Below, in pieces: positions 1 to 7,037 of a stretch of 27,173 nucleotides of DNA; position 1 is the first letter of the stretch, and each line of letters opens with the position of its first letter. The notes below the pieces were generated by a model. That model saw only the letters and a list, made by a program, of their open reading frames with translations, was not told where the DNA came from and searched no databases. Source of the stretch: an uncultured Bacilli bacterium (GTDB lineage Bacteria > Bacillota_I > Bacilli_A > RF39 > UBA660); NCBI GenBank assembly GCA_934087065.1, contig CAKOIS010000013.1, positions 1-27,173 on the forward strand, written 5' to 3'. Made by a program: the position numbers and the translations under genes.

Positions 1-245
1 TCAAACACTCCTGAAAAATAAACATTTACATCAGTTAAGCCACTTTTTTCAAATATCTCTCTTTTAACTCCGTCTTCTAGCCTTTCGTTATTGTAAAGTG
101 CACCTCCCACTAAACTCCACATTCCTTTAAATGGTTCATTAGTTCTTTTTACAAGTAGTACTTTAACTACACCTTTGTCAACCGTAAAGATGCTAGTAAT
201 GATATGTACTCCAATATTTTTATATAAAGGGTTTGTTAACTGCAT
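1..245 (-). CDS. Nudix-domain protein, N-terminal part (cut by window edge)
   Basis: The first 81 residues are visible. They run through a beta-strand core (VLLVKRTNEPFKGMWSLVGG) into a Nudix box, G-x5-E-x7-RE-I-x-E-K-x-G-L. The family consensus is RE-U-x-EE-x-G-U, so one metal-binding glutamate is replaced by lysine (REIFEKSGL). Nudix enzymes hydrolyse nucleoside diphosphates linked to another group. The KRT..PF.G.WSLVGG style is common in ADP-ribose pyrophosphatases and in NrtR-type regulators, where a degenerate Nudix domain senses ADP-ribose and a C-terminal winged helix binds DNA. The C-terminus is outside the window, so enzyme and regulator cannot be told apart. The ATG at 243-245 follows a GAGGTG ribosome site. 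The gene is divergent from the RNA array at 324-1068. Confidence 0.8.
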   Translation of the reverse strand, partial: MQLTNPLYKNIGVHIITSIFTVDKGVVKVLLVKRTNEPFKGMWSLVGGALYNNERLEDGVKREIFEKSGLTDVNVYFSGVF

Positions 246-269
246 ACGCTTCACCTCACTTACATTATA

Positions 270-298
270 ATTATATGCGTATTTATTACACTTGTCAA
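270..298 (-). promoter_or_regulatory. sigma-A promoter of the Nudix gene
   Basis: On the minus strand, -35 TTGACA (293-298), a 17-bp spacer and -10 TATAAT (270-275) form a perfect consensus, 24 bp upstream of the ATG. It lies back to back with the first promoter of the RNA array (324-352). Confidence 0.85.
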
Positions 299-323
299 GT
301 ATATTTTTAAAGAAAATTAATTA

Positions 324-352
324 TTTACTTTTAGTAAATGATATGTTATAAT
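324..352 (+). promoter_or_regulatory. Promoter and operator-like palindrome, RNA array copy 1
   Basis: -35 TTTACT (324-329), 17-bp spacer, -10 TATAAT (347-352). The -35 box is the left arm of a perfect 6-3-6 palindrome, TTTACT-TTT-AGTAAA (324-338), placed where a repressor would block RNA polymerase. The same layout recurs at 484-512, 643-671, 802-830 and 961-989. In the last one the palindrome is changed to TTTAC-TTTTT-GTAAA, with both arms still pairing. Confidence 0.8.
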
Positions 353-358
353 TTATTC

Positions 359-439
359 ATGAACAAGTTTCTGGAGCATAGCTATGCCTGGTTTATCATA
401 AACGGAAGGCTCGTATGGAGGTAACTCGTTCTTTTTTTT
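359..439 (+). ncRNA. Structured small RNA, tandem copy 1
   Basis: The predicted start is 359, 7 nt after the -10 box. 32 of 71 bases (361-431) are G or C, far above the surroundings. Predicted pairings: P1 361-369/423-431 (one A-C mismatch), P2 CATA 377-380/TATG 414-417, P3 GCCT 386-389/AGGC 407-410, P4 GTTTA 391-395/TAAAC 399-403. P1 is followed directly by eight T (432-439), so the RNA ends in its own intrinsic terminator. Unpaired GGA motifs recur (CTGGAG, ACGGAAGG, ATGGAGG). A 21-codon reading frame starting MNKFLEHSYAWF also begins at 359, exactly at the predicted transcript start. The family is not one I recognise. Confidence 0.75.
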
Positions 440-518
440 ATTTTATTCTACTATTTTAGCACTTAAAAGATACTTTTTAGTTGTTTACTTTTAGTAAATG
501 ATATGTTATAATTTGTAC

Positions 519-599
519 ATGGACAGGTTGCTGGAGCATGGATTTGCCTGGTTTATTTTAAACGGAAGGCTCGCATGGAGGTAGCTCGTTCCTTTTTTT
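519..599 (+). ncRNA. Structured small RNA, tandem copy 2
   Basis: Promoter 484-512 (TTTACT, 17 bp, TATAAT). The body matches copy 1, with paired changes: P2 is CATG 537-540 with CATG 574-577 where copy 1 has CATA with TATG, and the base of P1 is GGAC/GTTCC where copy 1 has GAAC/GTTC. It ends in seven T (593-599). It could also be read as a 21-codon frame starting MDRLLEHGFAWF. Confidence 0.75.
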
Positions 600-677
600 A
601 TTTTACTTTCACAATTATATGCTTAAAGATACTTTTTAGTTGTTTACTTTTAGTAAATGATATGTTATAATTTGTAC

Positions 678-758
678 ATGGACAGGTTGCTGGAGCATGG
701 ATTTGCCTGGTTTATTTTAAACGGAAGGCTCGCATGGAGGTAGCTCGTTCCTTTTTTT
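678..758 (+). ncRNA. Structured small RNA, tandem copy 3
   Basis: Promoter 643-671. The unit is essentially identical to copy 2, including the spacer that precedes it, so this is a recent duplication with a 159-bp period. It ends in seven T (752-758). Confidence 0.75.
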
Positions 759-836
759 ATTTTACTTTCACAATTATATGCTTAAAGATACTTTTTAGTT
801 GTTTACTTTTAGTAAATGATATGCTATAATTTATAC

Positions 837-914
837 ATGACAGGTTGCTGGAGCATAGCTTTGCCTAGTTTATTTTAAACAGAAGGCTCGTATGGAGGTA
901 ACTCGTCTTTTTTT
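837..914 (+). ncRNA. Structured small RNA, tandem copy 4
   Basis: Promoter 802-830. One base is missing on each side of P1 (GAC at the 5' end, GTC at the 3' end), so pairing is kept while the length changes. The base after GCCT and the base after TAAAC have both changed from G to A. The 5' deletion shifts the short reading frame, and the second change would make a stop (TAG) in it, so the peptide is destroyed but the RNA fold is not. It ends in seven T (908-914). Confidence 0.75.
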
Positions 915-995
915 ATTGCATATTCAGCTGTATTTAAGTAAACAATTCTTTAGATAATTGTTTACTTTTTGTAAATGTTATGCTATAATTTATTC

Positions 996-1068
996 ATGAA
1001 CAAGGTGCTGGAGCATAGATATGCCTGGTTTATTTTAAACGGAAGGCTCGTATGGAGGTTCTTGTTCA
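996..1068 (+). ncRNA. Structured small RNA, tandem copy 5 (no U-tract)
   Basis: Promoter 961-989. P1 is a perfect 7-bp helix, GAACAAG (998-1004) with CTTGTTC (1061-1067), so the A-C mismatch of the other copies is repaired. The T-run of copies 1-4 is absent (ATAATACGG follows), so termination here is doubtful. The short reading frame loses its stop and would run to 31 residues. The RNA points at the 3' end of the convergent gene at 1088-1663. Confidence 0.65.
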
Positions 1069-1087
1069 TAATACGGTCTTTAATTAA

Positions 1088-1663
1088 CTAAGTAGTTTGA
1101 AAATATTCTTTTAAACTTACTTGGTTAATTTTTTTAATATCTAAAATATCATATAAATATTTTTTACCATTCGCATCGTTTCTTACTAAAAGTGAACAAC
1201 TATAAGTAGTTTCTTTGTCATTATCAACAATAGAAAACTTAGCTCCATACTTATAGAAACCATACATTGCATCTAAATTATGTTTACCTTTTCTATTTGC
1301 TTCATAACTTTTACTATTGGCATTCATAAACAGTTCTTTAATATAATTGGAAAGAATGCATTTCACATATTTCATGTCTGTTTTTGACCATCTTGTATAA
1401 CATGAATATATATACTCATTTGCAGTTTTGTCGTCTATTAATATTGTATTAGCTGTTAATATATTTTTATACGATATCCCTTTTTGTTCTTTTATGTGCG
1501 CTTTTGCTCTTTTCTGTGCCTCTTTTACTTCTAAATTTCTATACTCCTCTTCTTCTATTCTAAGCCTGTTAAACGTTCCATCATCATTAAAAACAGCAGT
1601 TGTTTCTTCCATTAAATATGGATTATAATCAGTAATATATGTAATTATAAAATTTTCTATCAT
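1088..1663 (-). CDS. Hypothetical protein, 191 aa, mobilome-type C-terminal motif
   Basis: I do not recognise a named family. I chose the ATG at 1661-1663 (MIENFIITYI) because an AGGAGGT lies 7 nt upstream; an upstream in-frame ATG would include this ribosome site. The C-terminal segment YSCSLLVRNDANGKKYLYD followed by ILDIKK resembles a motif I associate with large polyvalent or nuclease-toxin-like domains of clostridial phages and conjugative elements; this is recall, not a search result. Residues about 30-60 are rich in E, K and R and probably helical. There is no signal peptide or membrane segment. Its 3' end meets the last unit of the RNA array head-on. Confidence 0.6.
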   Translation of the reverse strand: MIENFIITYITDYNPYLMEETTAVFNDDGTFNRLRIEEEEYRNLEVKEAQKRAKAHIKEQKGISYKNILTANTILIDDKTANEYIYSCYTRWSKTDMKYVKCILSNYIKELFMNANSKSYEANRKGKHNLDAMYGFYKYGAKFSIVDNDKETTYSCSLLVRNDANGKKYLYDILDIKKINQVSLKEYFQTT

Positions 1664-1682
1664 TTTTGTACCTCCTGAAACC

Positions 1683-1711
1683 ATTATATAATATGTATAT
1701 TTGTTTGTCAA
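1683..1711 (-). promoter_or_regulatory. Promoter of the 191-aa gene
   Basis: TTGACA (1706-1711), 17-bp spacer, TATAAT (1683-1688) on the minus strand: a perfect sigma-A consensus. It is divergent from the promoter at 1739-1767. Confidence 0.85.
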
Positions 1712-1738
1712 TGTTTTGTTTGCTAAATTATGTAAAAA

Positions 1739-1767
1739 TTGACTTTGTGTACCAAATATGGTATAAT
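1739..1767 (+). promoter_or_regulatory. Promoter of the kinase-like gene
   Basis: TTGACT (1739-1744), 17-bp spacer, TATAAT (1762-1767). A G-rich ribosome site (AAGGGGGG) lies a few bases ahead of the ATG at 1791. Confidence 0.8.
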
Positions 1768-1790
1768 TGTAGTAATTAAGGGGGGATGTT

Positions 1791-2576
1791 ATGTATACAG
1801 CTACTCTATCAAAATCAGCTTTTGAGAAACTTAAAAAATTTGAACCAGGAAAAAATATACCAAATACTGAGTGTGAACTATTTATTAAAGGTAGTTTGAG
1901 AAGTAAGAATAAAGAGAGAATATTACTTAAAAAGTATTATGTTCGTGAAGGAGAGTACTTTGGTAGAAAACTTAAAAATTTAAATACACTTATATATTAT
2001 AAAAATATTTTAGGAGAAATAAGGGAACTGGTGTTGCCGGATAAACTTGCAATAATTGATGGTGAAATTGTTGGTTATACTATGCCATTTATAGAGAAAA
2101 GTAAAAACTTACAAACTATACTAAATAGTGGCATTTCGATAGAAGACAAATTAGTCTATTTAAGGCAAATTGGCACGATACTTGAAGAAATTAAAAATAT
2201 TAAAGATTTTCCATATGACTTTCATATTGGAGATTTACATGAAGGAAACTTTCTAATTGATGAAACAAACTCACTTAAAGTAGTTGATTTAGATAGTGCT
2301 TATATTTCTAACAATAAGCCATTTGATGCAAAATATTTGTCTTCTAATAAAATATTAGAATGTCTTCCACATAAATATATGATAGACAAAGATGAAGAAA
2401 AGATTATCCCATCTTATGATAGTGATTTATATTGTTATGTAATGGTAGTTCTTAATACGATTAGTAAGGTAAATATGTCAAAAGTTAGCATTCATAACTT
2501 TTATAGATATATTAATTATTTAGAAGATATAGGAATAAATAAAGATATGATATATGCAGTTGAACCACTCAGGTGA
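1791..2576 (+). CDS. Protein-kinase-fold protein, early stop
   Basis: The middle of the protein carries a kinase-type catalytic core. FHIGDLHEGNFLID matches the HxD(x)4N catalytic loop seen in aminoglycoside-phosphotransferase and lipopolysaccharide-kinase-like proteins, and KVVDLDSA 20 residues later is a DFG-type metal-binding segment. The N-terminal lobe is poorly conserved, but GREIV..MPF marks the hinge region. Such proteins may phosphorylate a small molecule or a protein; the substrate is unknown. The frame stops at TGA (2574-2576), while a plausible continuation lies in the +1 frame down to 2679. The gene may thus be broken, freshly frameshifted or misread by one base. Confidence 0.7.
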   Translation: MYTATLSKSAFEKLKKFEPGKNIPNTECELFIKGSLRSKNKERILLKKYYVREGEYFGRKLKNLNTLIYYKNILGEIRELVLPDKLAIIDGEIVGYTMPFIEKSKNLQTILNSGISIEDKLVYLRQIGTILEEIKNIKDFPYDFHIGDLHEGNFLIDETNSLKVVDLDSAYISNNKPFDAKYLSSNKILECLPHKYMIDKDEEKIIPSYDSDLYCYVMVVLNTISKVNMSKVSIHNFYRYINYLEDIGINKDMIYAVEPLR

Positions 2577-2679
2577 TAATGAGAGTATTTTGTCTTATTT
2601 AACTGATGACTTTGCAAAGAGGGCTTATCAAGCAACAAATTTAATATACAAAAAAAGAACAGGAAATAGTTTAATCTAG
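2566..2679 (+). pseudogene. Out-of-frame C-terminal tail of the kinase-like gene
   Basis: Reading from 2566 in the +1 frame gives about 37 protein-like residues (HSGDNESILSYLTDDFAKRA and on), ending at TAG 2677-2679 inside the terminator hairpin. The preceding frame ends exactly where this begins. Loss of one base near 2565 would join them into a protein of about 298 residues. Confidence 0.55.
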
Positions 2680-2688
2680 TTTCCTGTT
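2658..2688. terminator. Bidirectional terminator between the kinase-like gene and ogg
   Basis: A perfect 9-bp stem, AACAGGAAA (2658-2666) with TTTCCTGTT (2680-2688). An A-run lies on the left, serving minus-strand transcription, and a T-rich stretch on the right. The last codons of both converging genes fall in the stem and loop. Confidence 0.8.
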
Positions 2689-3498
2689 TCTATTTATATG
2701 ATACATATATTGTATAGCAAGTCCTGAATATTCATTAAAAAATTCTTTCATATACTTACTTATTACTTTGATATCATCTTTTATTCCTAGTCTAGTGCTA
2801 ACATACTTTTTAACCCATGTATCAATTGGGAATGTATCAAATCTAGCATAACCAAACATTAAAATACAACTTGCTACTTTTAAGCCTATACCTTTTATTT
2901 TCATAAGACTTTTTAACGCGTCGTCAGTATTTAACATATCTAACTCTTCTAGGTAGAATGGATTTTCTTTTAATACATTAAGAGCGTTATATACATATTC
3001 ATCTCTAAAGCCTAAGTTAAATTCTTTTAAGTCGTCTTTAGTTAAGTTAATCATGTCACTCATTTTAGGAAATAAGTAATACGTTTTATTGTTAAACTCT
3101 ACTTTTTCGCCATACTTTTCACTTATTTTATTAATTGTGCTGCTTATTCTTTTTACGTTATTGTTTTGACTTATAATATAGCTTATATACATTTCAAATT
3201 TGTCTTGTTTAAGTACTTTATAACCAACTGGCACTCCACCATAGAATACATCACTAATAGAAAGTATTTCATTAATTAATGAATAATCTCTTCCATAGTC
3301 TAAGTAGTATTTGACTACCATTTCTAAGTTTTCTTCTTTATTAGAGTTAACTATTAAAAAGTGATTATCTTCTTTGATGTTAACTACCCTATCGGTTAAG
3401 ATGCAAGTATATGAGTTATCTTGTTCTTTTGTTATTCTGAATGCTTGTCCACTCATTAGTGTAGAATCTAAATCTATATCATTTTTCTTAATCTTCAT
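2671..3498 (-). CDS. ogg: 8-oxoguanine DNA glycosylase (OGG1 type)
   Basis: This enzyme removes oxidised guanine from DNA and nicks the abasic site (base excision repair). The helix-hairpin-helix GPD core is clear: KIKGIGLKVASC gives the Schiff-base lysine (K207, equivalent to human OGG1 K249), and PIDTW gives the catalytic aspartate (D226, human D268). SQNNNVKRI near residue 110 matches the SSNNNIARI segment of OGG1. The length, 275 aa, fits bacterial OGG1-like enzymes with the N-terminal beta domain. The start overlaps the end of the LtaS-like gene by 11 bp, so the two are co-transcribed and probably translationally coupled. Function is well supported. Confidence 0.9.
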   Translation of the reverse strand: MKIKKNDIDLDSTLMSGQAFRITKEQDNSYTCILTDRVVNIKEDNHFLIVNSNKEENLEMVVKYYLDYGRDYSLINEILSISDVFYGGVPVGYKVLKQDKFEMYISYIISQNNNVKRISSTINKISEKYGEKVEFNNKTYYLFPKMSDMINLTKDDLKEFNLGFRDEYVYNALNVLKENPFYLEELDMLNTDDALKSLMKIKGIGLKVASCILMFGYARFDTFPIDTWVKKYVSTRLGIKDDIKVISKYMKEFFNEYSGLAIQYMYHINRNRKLD

Positions 3499-5467
3499 AT
3501 AATCCCAACTTCCTATAGTAATCTAAATAAACGCCATTTTTTTCATATAAAAGTAAACTACTCATTGTGAATCTTTGATATACTTCATGGTTTAGTTTTT
3601 CTATGTAGTCATTAGTTACATCTTCGTTAAATTTAGTGTATTTTCCAGTAATCGAGTTGTAACTACCAAATTCATTAATAAAGCTTCTATCGCTTAGAAT
3701 TACTAGTCCTTCAGCATCACTTAGTGCGTCTCTTCCCATTAGTAATCTAGAGTCGTATTCTATTCCAAATAGATTATAAATTGTAGGTAAAACATCAATA
3801 CTGCTTACATATTTAGTTACTTTAATATTTTCTTTCATTTCGCTATTATAAAGTATTAAACTTGTGTGAAACATTTCAAACTTGTCACTTCTATCAGTGT
3901 CGCTTATCTCATTTAATTCGCTTGTTTTAAGGCCATATGGATAGTGGTCCGGACTAATTACGATTACAGTATCGTCTAGTTTTCCTTTTTCTTTAAGTTT
4001 GTTAATCAAGCTTTCTATTGCGCGGTCTAGTTCAATGTTTGCTGCAAGATATGCTTTTACGTGATCGGTGTAAGGTAGGTCTTTAACTAAATCTTTATTT
4101 TTGTATGATATGTAGTTACCTGTAAAAGTGTAATTTAAGTGTCCACTTACTGTCATGTAGTATGTCATAAAATTGTCGCTACTTATGTAGTCGTCTACTG
4201 TAGCATTAATCATTTCAACGTCGCTTTCAGGCCATGTTTTACAGTTTATTAACTCTTCAAGTCCATTACCACATCCAATGTATTTGTCAAAGCCTAAATT
4301 TGGGTGTGACTCGTCTCTATTATAGTAAGTGTATGTGTGGTCATGGTATGCGTTTACCGTGCTATAGCCTTCTCTTTTGAAAACATTTCCTACTCCAAAA
4401 GGCATATAAATGTTACTACTTCTATAGAAAGACCAAACTCCTTCTTTTGGAATAAGACTATTTAAAAACATGTATTCCCCGTCACTTGTGCTAACTGTAA
4501 ATAAAGGTTGATAGTAGTTTTCAAAGACAAAGCCATTGTTAACTAGTTTGTATAAGGTTGGTGTAAGACTTTCGTCTATCGCAATTTTGTCAAACCCTTC
4601 AGCAGTTATATATATTAAGTTTTTTCTTTTAAATATGCCAGTGTACTCGTTTTGTTTAGTAGGGGTTACGTTTTTAAAGTATTCGTGCATAGATTTAACC
4701 ATAGAATTTTCTTCAGTGCTTATTAGTTTGTCAAAGTCAATATCTAGAACATTATATTTTATTTCGTCTGATTCTTCTGGCTTTTTTGTTTCTTCTTTAT
4801 TGTCGGTTGGTTTGTTAATGTTATAGAGTTTTTCTTCAAATCCAAAGACAAATCTATCTAAATCTAAGACTTCCATTGATAAAAGTCCTACTTTATTTAT
4901 AGTTATCATTGGAGCGTGTGTCTCTTTATATAGTCTTTTTAAACTGTACATTCCACTGTCATAAAACTGTACAAATAAAATGCAAATGGTAATGCTTATT
5001 ATAGATAATCCACTGGTTATAAGGCTAGTTTTTTTGTTTCTTTCAAAGTTAAAGATTTTCTTACCAAATATGATAAAGAGTAATAATGGTAGTAAGAATA
5101 ATAAGGTTACCCAAATGTTATCTAATACCATCTTTAGTATTGCGCTAAAAAATTCTCCAAATACTTGGCCTGTTCCTTCTTTAATGCTGTAAATTGAGAA
5201 GATTGAGTCATAGAATTCAAAGTAAATGTACTGACTAATATAGATAAGTGTGATAAATATGCTTAAGACTACTGAAATAATTCTGTTAATTTTTTCTTTA
5301 AATAAGCAACTAATAAGTGTATTTATAAGTATAAAGGGAATACTAAAAATTATAACAGTAAGCGTATTTATACTGAAAACATTGTTTAGAACAGCACTTT
5401 TGTAAACTAGTTCTAAATATATAATCAAAAAACTATAAAATAATAATAACGGTAACTTCCTTTTCAT
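3488..5467 (-). CDS. LtaS-like membrane phosphoglycerol transferase (sulfatase fold)
   Basis: About five hydrophobic helices span residues 5-185. An extracellular sulfatase/alkaline-phosphatase domain follows from about residue 280. Catalytic features of LtaS are visible: the metal-binding glutamate in ITAEGF (E290), the nucleophile threonine in STSDGE (T327, compare TSDSEF of LtaS) and ISPDHYPYG (D507-H508). LtaS moves glycerol phosphate from phosphatidylglycerol onto a growing lipoteichoic acid chain at the outer face of the membrane. A related enzyme could instead decorate a glycolipid or polysaccharide with phosphoglycerol. An AAGGTG ribosome site precedes the ATG. It is the first gene of an operon with ogg. 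Confidence 0.85.
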   Translation of the reverse strand: MKRKLPLLLFYSFLIIYLELVYKSAVLNNVFSINTLTVIIFSIPFILINTLISCLFKEKINRIISVVLSIFITLIYISQYIYFEFYDSIFSIYSIKEGTGQVFGEFFSAILKMVLDNIWVTLLFLLPLLLFIIFGKKIFNFERNKKTSLITSGLSIISITICILFVQFYDSGMYSLKRLYKETHAPMITINKVGLLSMEVLDLDRFVFGFEEKLYNINKPTDNKEETKKPEESDEIKYNVLDIDFDKLISTEENSMVKSMHEYFKNVTPTKQNEYTGIFKRKNLIYITAEGFDKIAIDESLTPTLYKLVNNGFVFENYYQPLFTVSTSDGEYMFLNSLIPKEGVWSFYRSSNIYMPFGVGNVFKREGYSTVNAYHDHTYTYYNRDESHPNLGFDKYIGCGNGLEELINCKTWPESDVEMINATVDDYISSDNFMTYYMTVSGHLNYTFTGNYISYKNKDLVKDLPYTDHVKAYLAANIELDRAIESLINKLKEKGKLDDTVIVISPDHYPYGLKTSELNEISDTDRSDKFEMFHTSLILYNSEMKENIKVTKYVSSIDVLPTIYNLFGIEYDSRLLMGRDALSDAEGLVILSDRSFINEFGSYNSITGKYTKFNEDVTNDYIEKLNHEVYQRFTMSSLLLYEKNGVYLDYYRKLGLYED

Positions 5468-5493
5468 TTTTTCACCTTCAGTTTACTATTTAA

Positions 5494-5522
5494 ATTTTAC
5501 CATTTTTTTGTGCTATTGTCCA
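5494..5522 (-). promoter_or_regulatory. Promoter of the LtaS-like/ogg operon
   Basis: TGGACA (5517-5522), 17-bp spacer, TAAAAT (5494-5499), minus strand, 27 bp from the start codon. Confidence 0.75.
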
Positions 5523-5563
5523 CTTCCATTATAATTTATGTACTATATTTTAGATTTATGTGA

Positions 5564-5569
5564 TATAAT
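5564..5569 (+). promoter_or_regulatory. -10 box of cysS
   Basis: TATAAT with an upstream TGA, forming an extended -10 (TGATATAAT). The -35 region (TACTAT at 5541-5546) is weak. The leader is too short for a T-box, so no tRNA-sensing leader is present. Confidence 0.65.
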
Positions 5570-5594
5570 ATTTACATACGAAAGAGGTGGATTT

Positions 5595-6998
5595 ATGAGT
5601 TTAGTAGTTTACAACACTATTACTAGAAGAAAAGAAGAATTTAAAAGTATTCATGAAGGGCTAGTTGGAATGTATGTATGTGGGCCTACTGTATATGGTT
5701 ATCCACATTTAGGACATGCTAAAAGTTATGTTAGTTTTGATGTTATTTATAGATATTTAATGCATTTAGGATATAAAGTTAAGTATGTACAAAATATAAC
5801 AGATGTAGGACATTTAGTAGGAGATGCTGAAAGTGGAGAAGATAAAATTGAGAGAATTGCAAAACTTGAGAGTATTGACCCAGTTGAAATCGCATATAAG
5901 TTTGAGAATATTTATTTTGAAGATATGAGAAAGTTAAATGTTTTAAAGCCAAGTATTAGTTGTAGAGCTACTGGACATATTATTGAGATAATTAATGACG
6001 TGCAAACACTTATTGATAAAGGATATGCTTACGCGACAAATGAAGGTAACGTGTACTACAGAATAAACAAGTTTACTAAGTATGGAAGTTTGTCTAATAG
6101 AACACTTGATAATACTTTAAGTGGTGAGAGAATTGAAGTTGCAACTGACAAAGAAAATCCTGCTGACTTTGCACTTTGGAAAAAGGCTGAAAACGGGCAC
6201 ATCATGAAGTGGCCTAGTCCATGGGGAGAAGGTTACCCAGGATGGCATATTGAGTGTTCAGTAATGAGTAGAAAGTATTTAGGTGATACTTTTGATATTC
6301 ATGGAGGAGGAATGGACAACATATTTCCTCATCATGAGTGTGAAATCGCACAGAGTGAAGCGTTAACTGGAAAGACTTTTGTTAACTACTTTATACATAA
6401 TAATTTGGTTACTGTTAATGGACAGAAGATGGGAAAGAGTTTAGGAAACTTTATAACTCTTGATGACTTATTTAAAAAATATAATCCAATGGTAGTACGT
6501 TTCTATATACTACAAAATCATTATAGAAAGCCAACTGATTTTAACGATGAACAACTACTTGATACTGAAAAACAATATAAGAAAGTTAGTGAAACTGTTA
6601 ATAATTTAAGAAATGCTATTAAAGATGTGGATAAAGAAGTAAGTGATGATGAAACAGTTATCAGCCTAAAAAAGAAATTTACTGAAGCAATGGATGACGA
6701 TTTTAACACAGGACTTGCAATTACTTATTTATATGAGATAATTAAACTTGCAAATACTGAATTACAAACATCTAAAAATATAGATAAACTAATAAGTTAT
6801 AATAATTTCATAAATGAGTATGCTGAAAAGATTTTAGGTCTTACTTTTACAGAGACAAGTTCTAATAAAGAAGCAGAACTTATTAACATTATACAAAGTA
6901 TTAGAAACAAATATAGAGAAGAAAAAAATTATGCTGAATCTGACAAGATTAGAGATGAATTAAAGGAAATTGGTATTACTTTGAATGATAGAAGGTAA
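5595..6998 (+). CDS. cysS: Cysteinyl-tRNA synthetase
   Basis: It charges tRNA-Cys with cysteine. The class I signature HLGH is at residues 38-41 and KMGKS at 278-282. The zinc ligands typical of CysRS are visible: C29 in MYVCGPTVY, C221 in WHIECSVMS and the HHECE cluster at 246-250. The C-terminal helical anticodon-binding part ends in SDKIRDELKEIGI, as usual. The length, 467 aa, is normal. I use the ATG at 5595, with GAGGTGG 5 nt upstream; an earlier in-frame ATG at 5538 lies upstream of the promoter -10 and cannot be translated from it. Confidence 0.97.
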   Translation: MSLVVYNTITRRKEEFKSIHEGLVGMYVCGPTVYGYPHLGHAKSYVSFDVIYRYLMHLGYKVKYVQNITDVGHLVGDAESGEDKIERIAKLESIDPVEIAYKFENIYFEDMRKLNVLKPSISCRATGHIIEIINDVQTLIDKGYAYATNEGNVYYRINKFTKYGSLSNRTLDNTLSGERIEVATDKENPADFALWKKAENGHIMKWPSPWGEGYPGWHIECSVMSRKYLGDTFDIHGGGMDNIFPHHECEIAQSEALTGKTFVNYFIHNNLVTVNGQKMGKSLGNFITLDDLFKKYNPMVVRFYILQNHYRKPTDFNDEQLLDTEKQYKKVSETVNNLRNAIKDVDKEVSDDETVISLKKKFTEAMDDDFNTGLAITYLYEIIKLANTELQTSKNIDKLISYNNFINEYAEKILGLTFTETSSNKEAELINIIQSIRNKYREEKNYAESDKIRDELKEIGITLNDRR

Positions 6999-7006
6999 AG
7001 AAAAAT

Positions 7007-7037
7007 CCTAACAATTTGTTGTTAGGTCTTCTTTTTT
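7007..7037 (+). terminator. Terminator of cysS
   Basis: CCTAACAA (7007-7014), loop TTTG, TTGTTAGG (7019-7026), then a T-rich tract. Confidence 0.85.

Larger units (their letters stand above)
324..1068 (+). repeat. Tandem array of five promoter-RNA units, period 159-160 bp
   Basis: The -35 boxes start at 324, 484, 643, 802 and 961, giving steps of 160, 159, 159 and 159. Copies 2 and 3 are almost identical; copies 1, 4 and 5 are diverged. The spacers ahead of copies 2-4 share an AGATACTTTTTAGTTG block just upstream of the -35 box. The AT-rich spacer before copy 5 is different in sequence but keeps the period. Confidence 0.9.

Noticed and set aside
324..1068. Type III toxin-antitoxin (ToxIN-like) RNA repeats.
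   Set aside because: Type III repeats are a short tandem series from one promoter upstream of a same-strand toxin. Here each unit has its own promoter, and the next gene is convergent.
1428..1628. Plus-strand frame of 66 codons within the 191-aa gene (and similar frames within ogg, the LtaS-like, glmS and GT4 genes).
   Set aside because: They have no ribosome site or domain and are shadows of the real genes on the other strand.
5523..5594. T-box or other riboswitch ahead of cysS.
   Set aside because: The leader is only about 25 nt long and has no T-box sequence.
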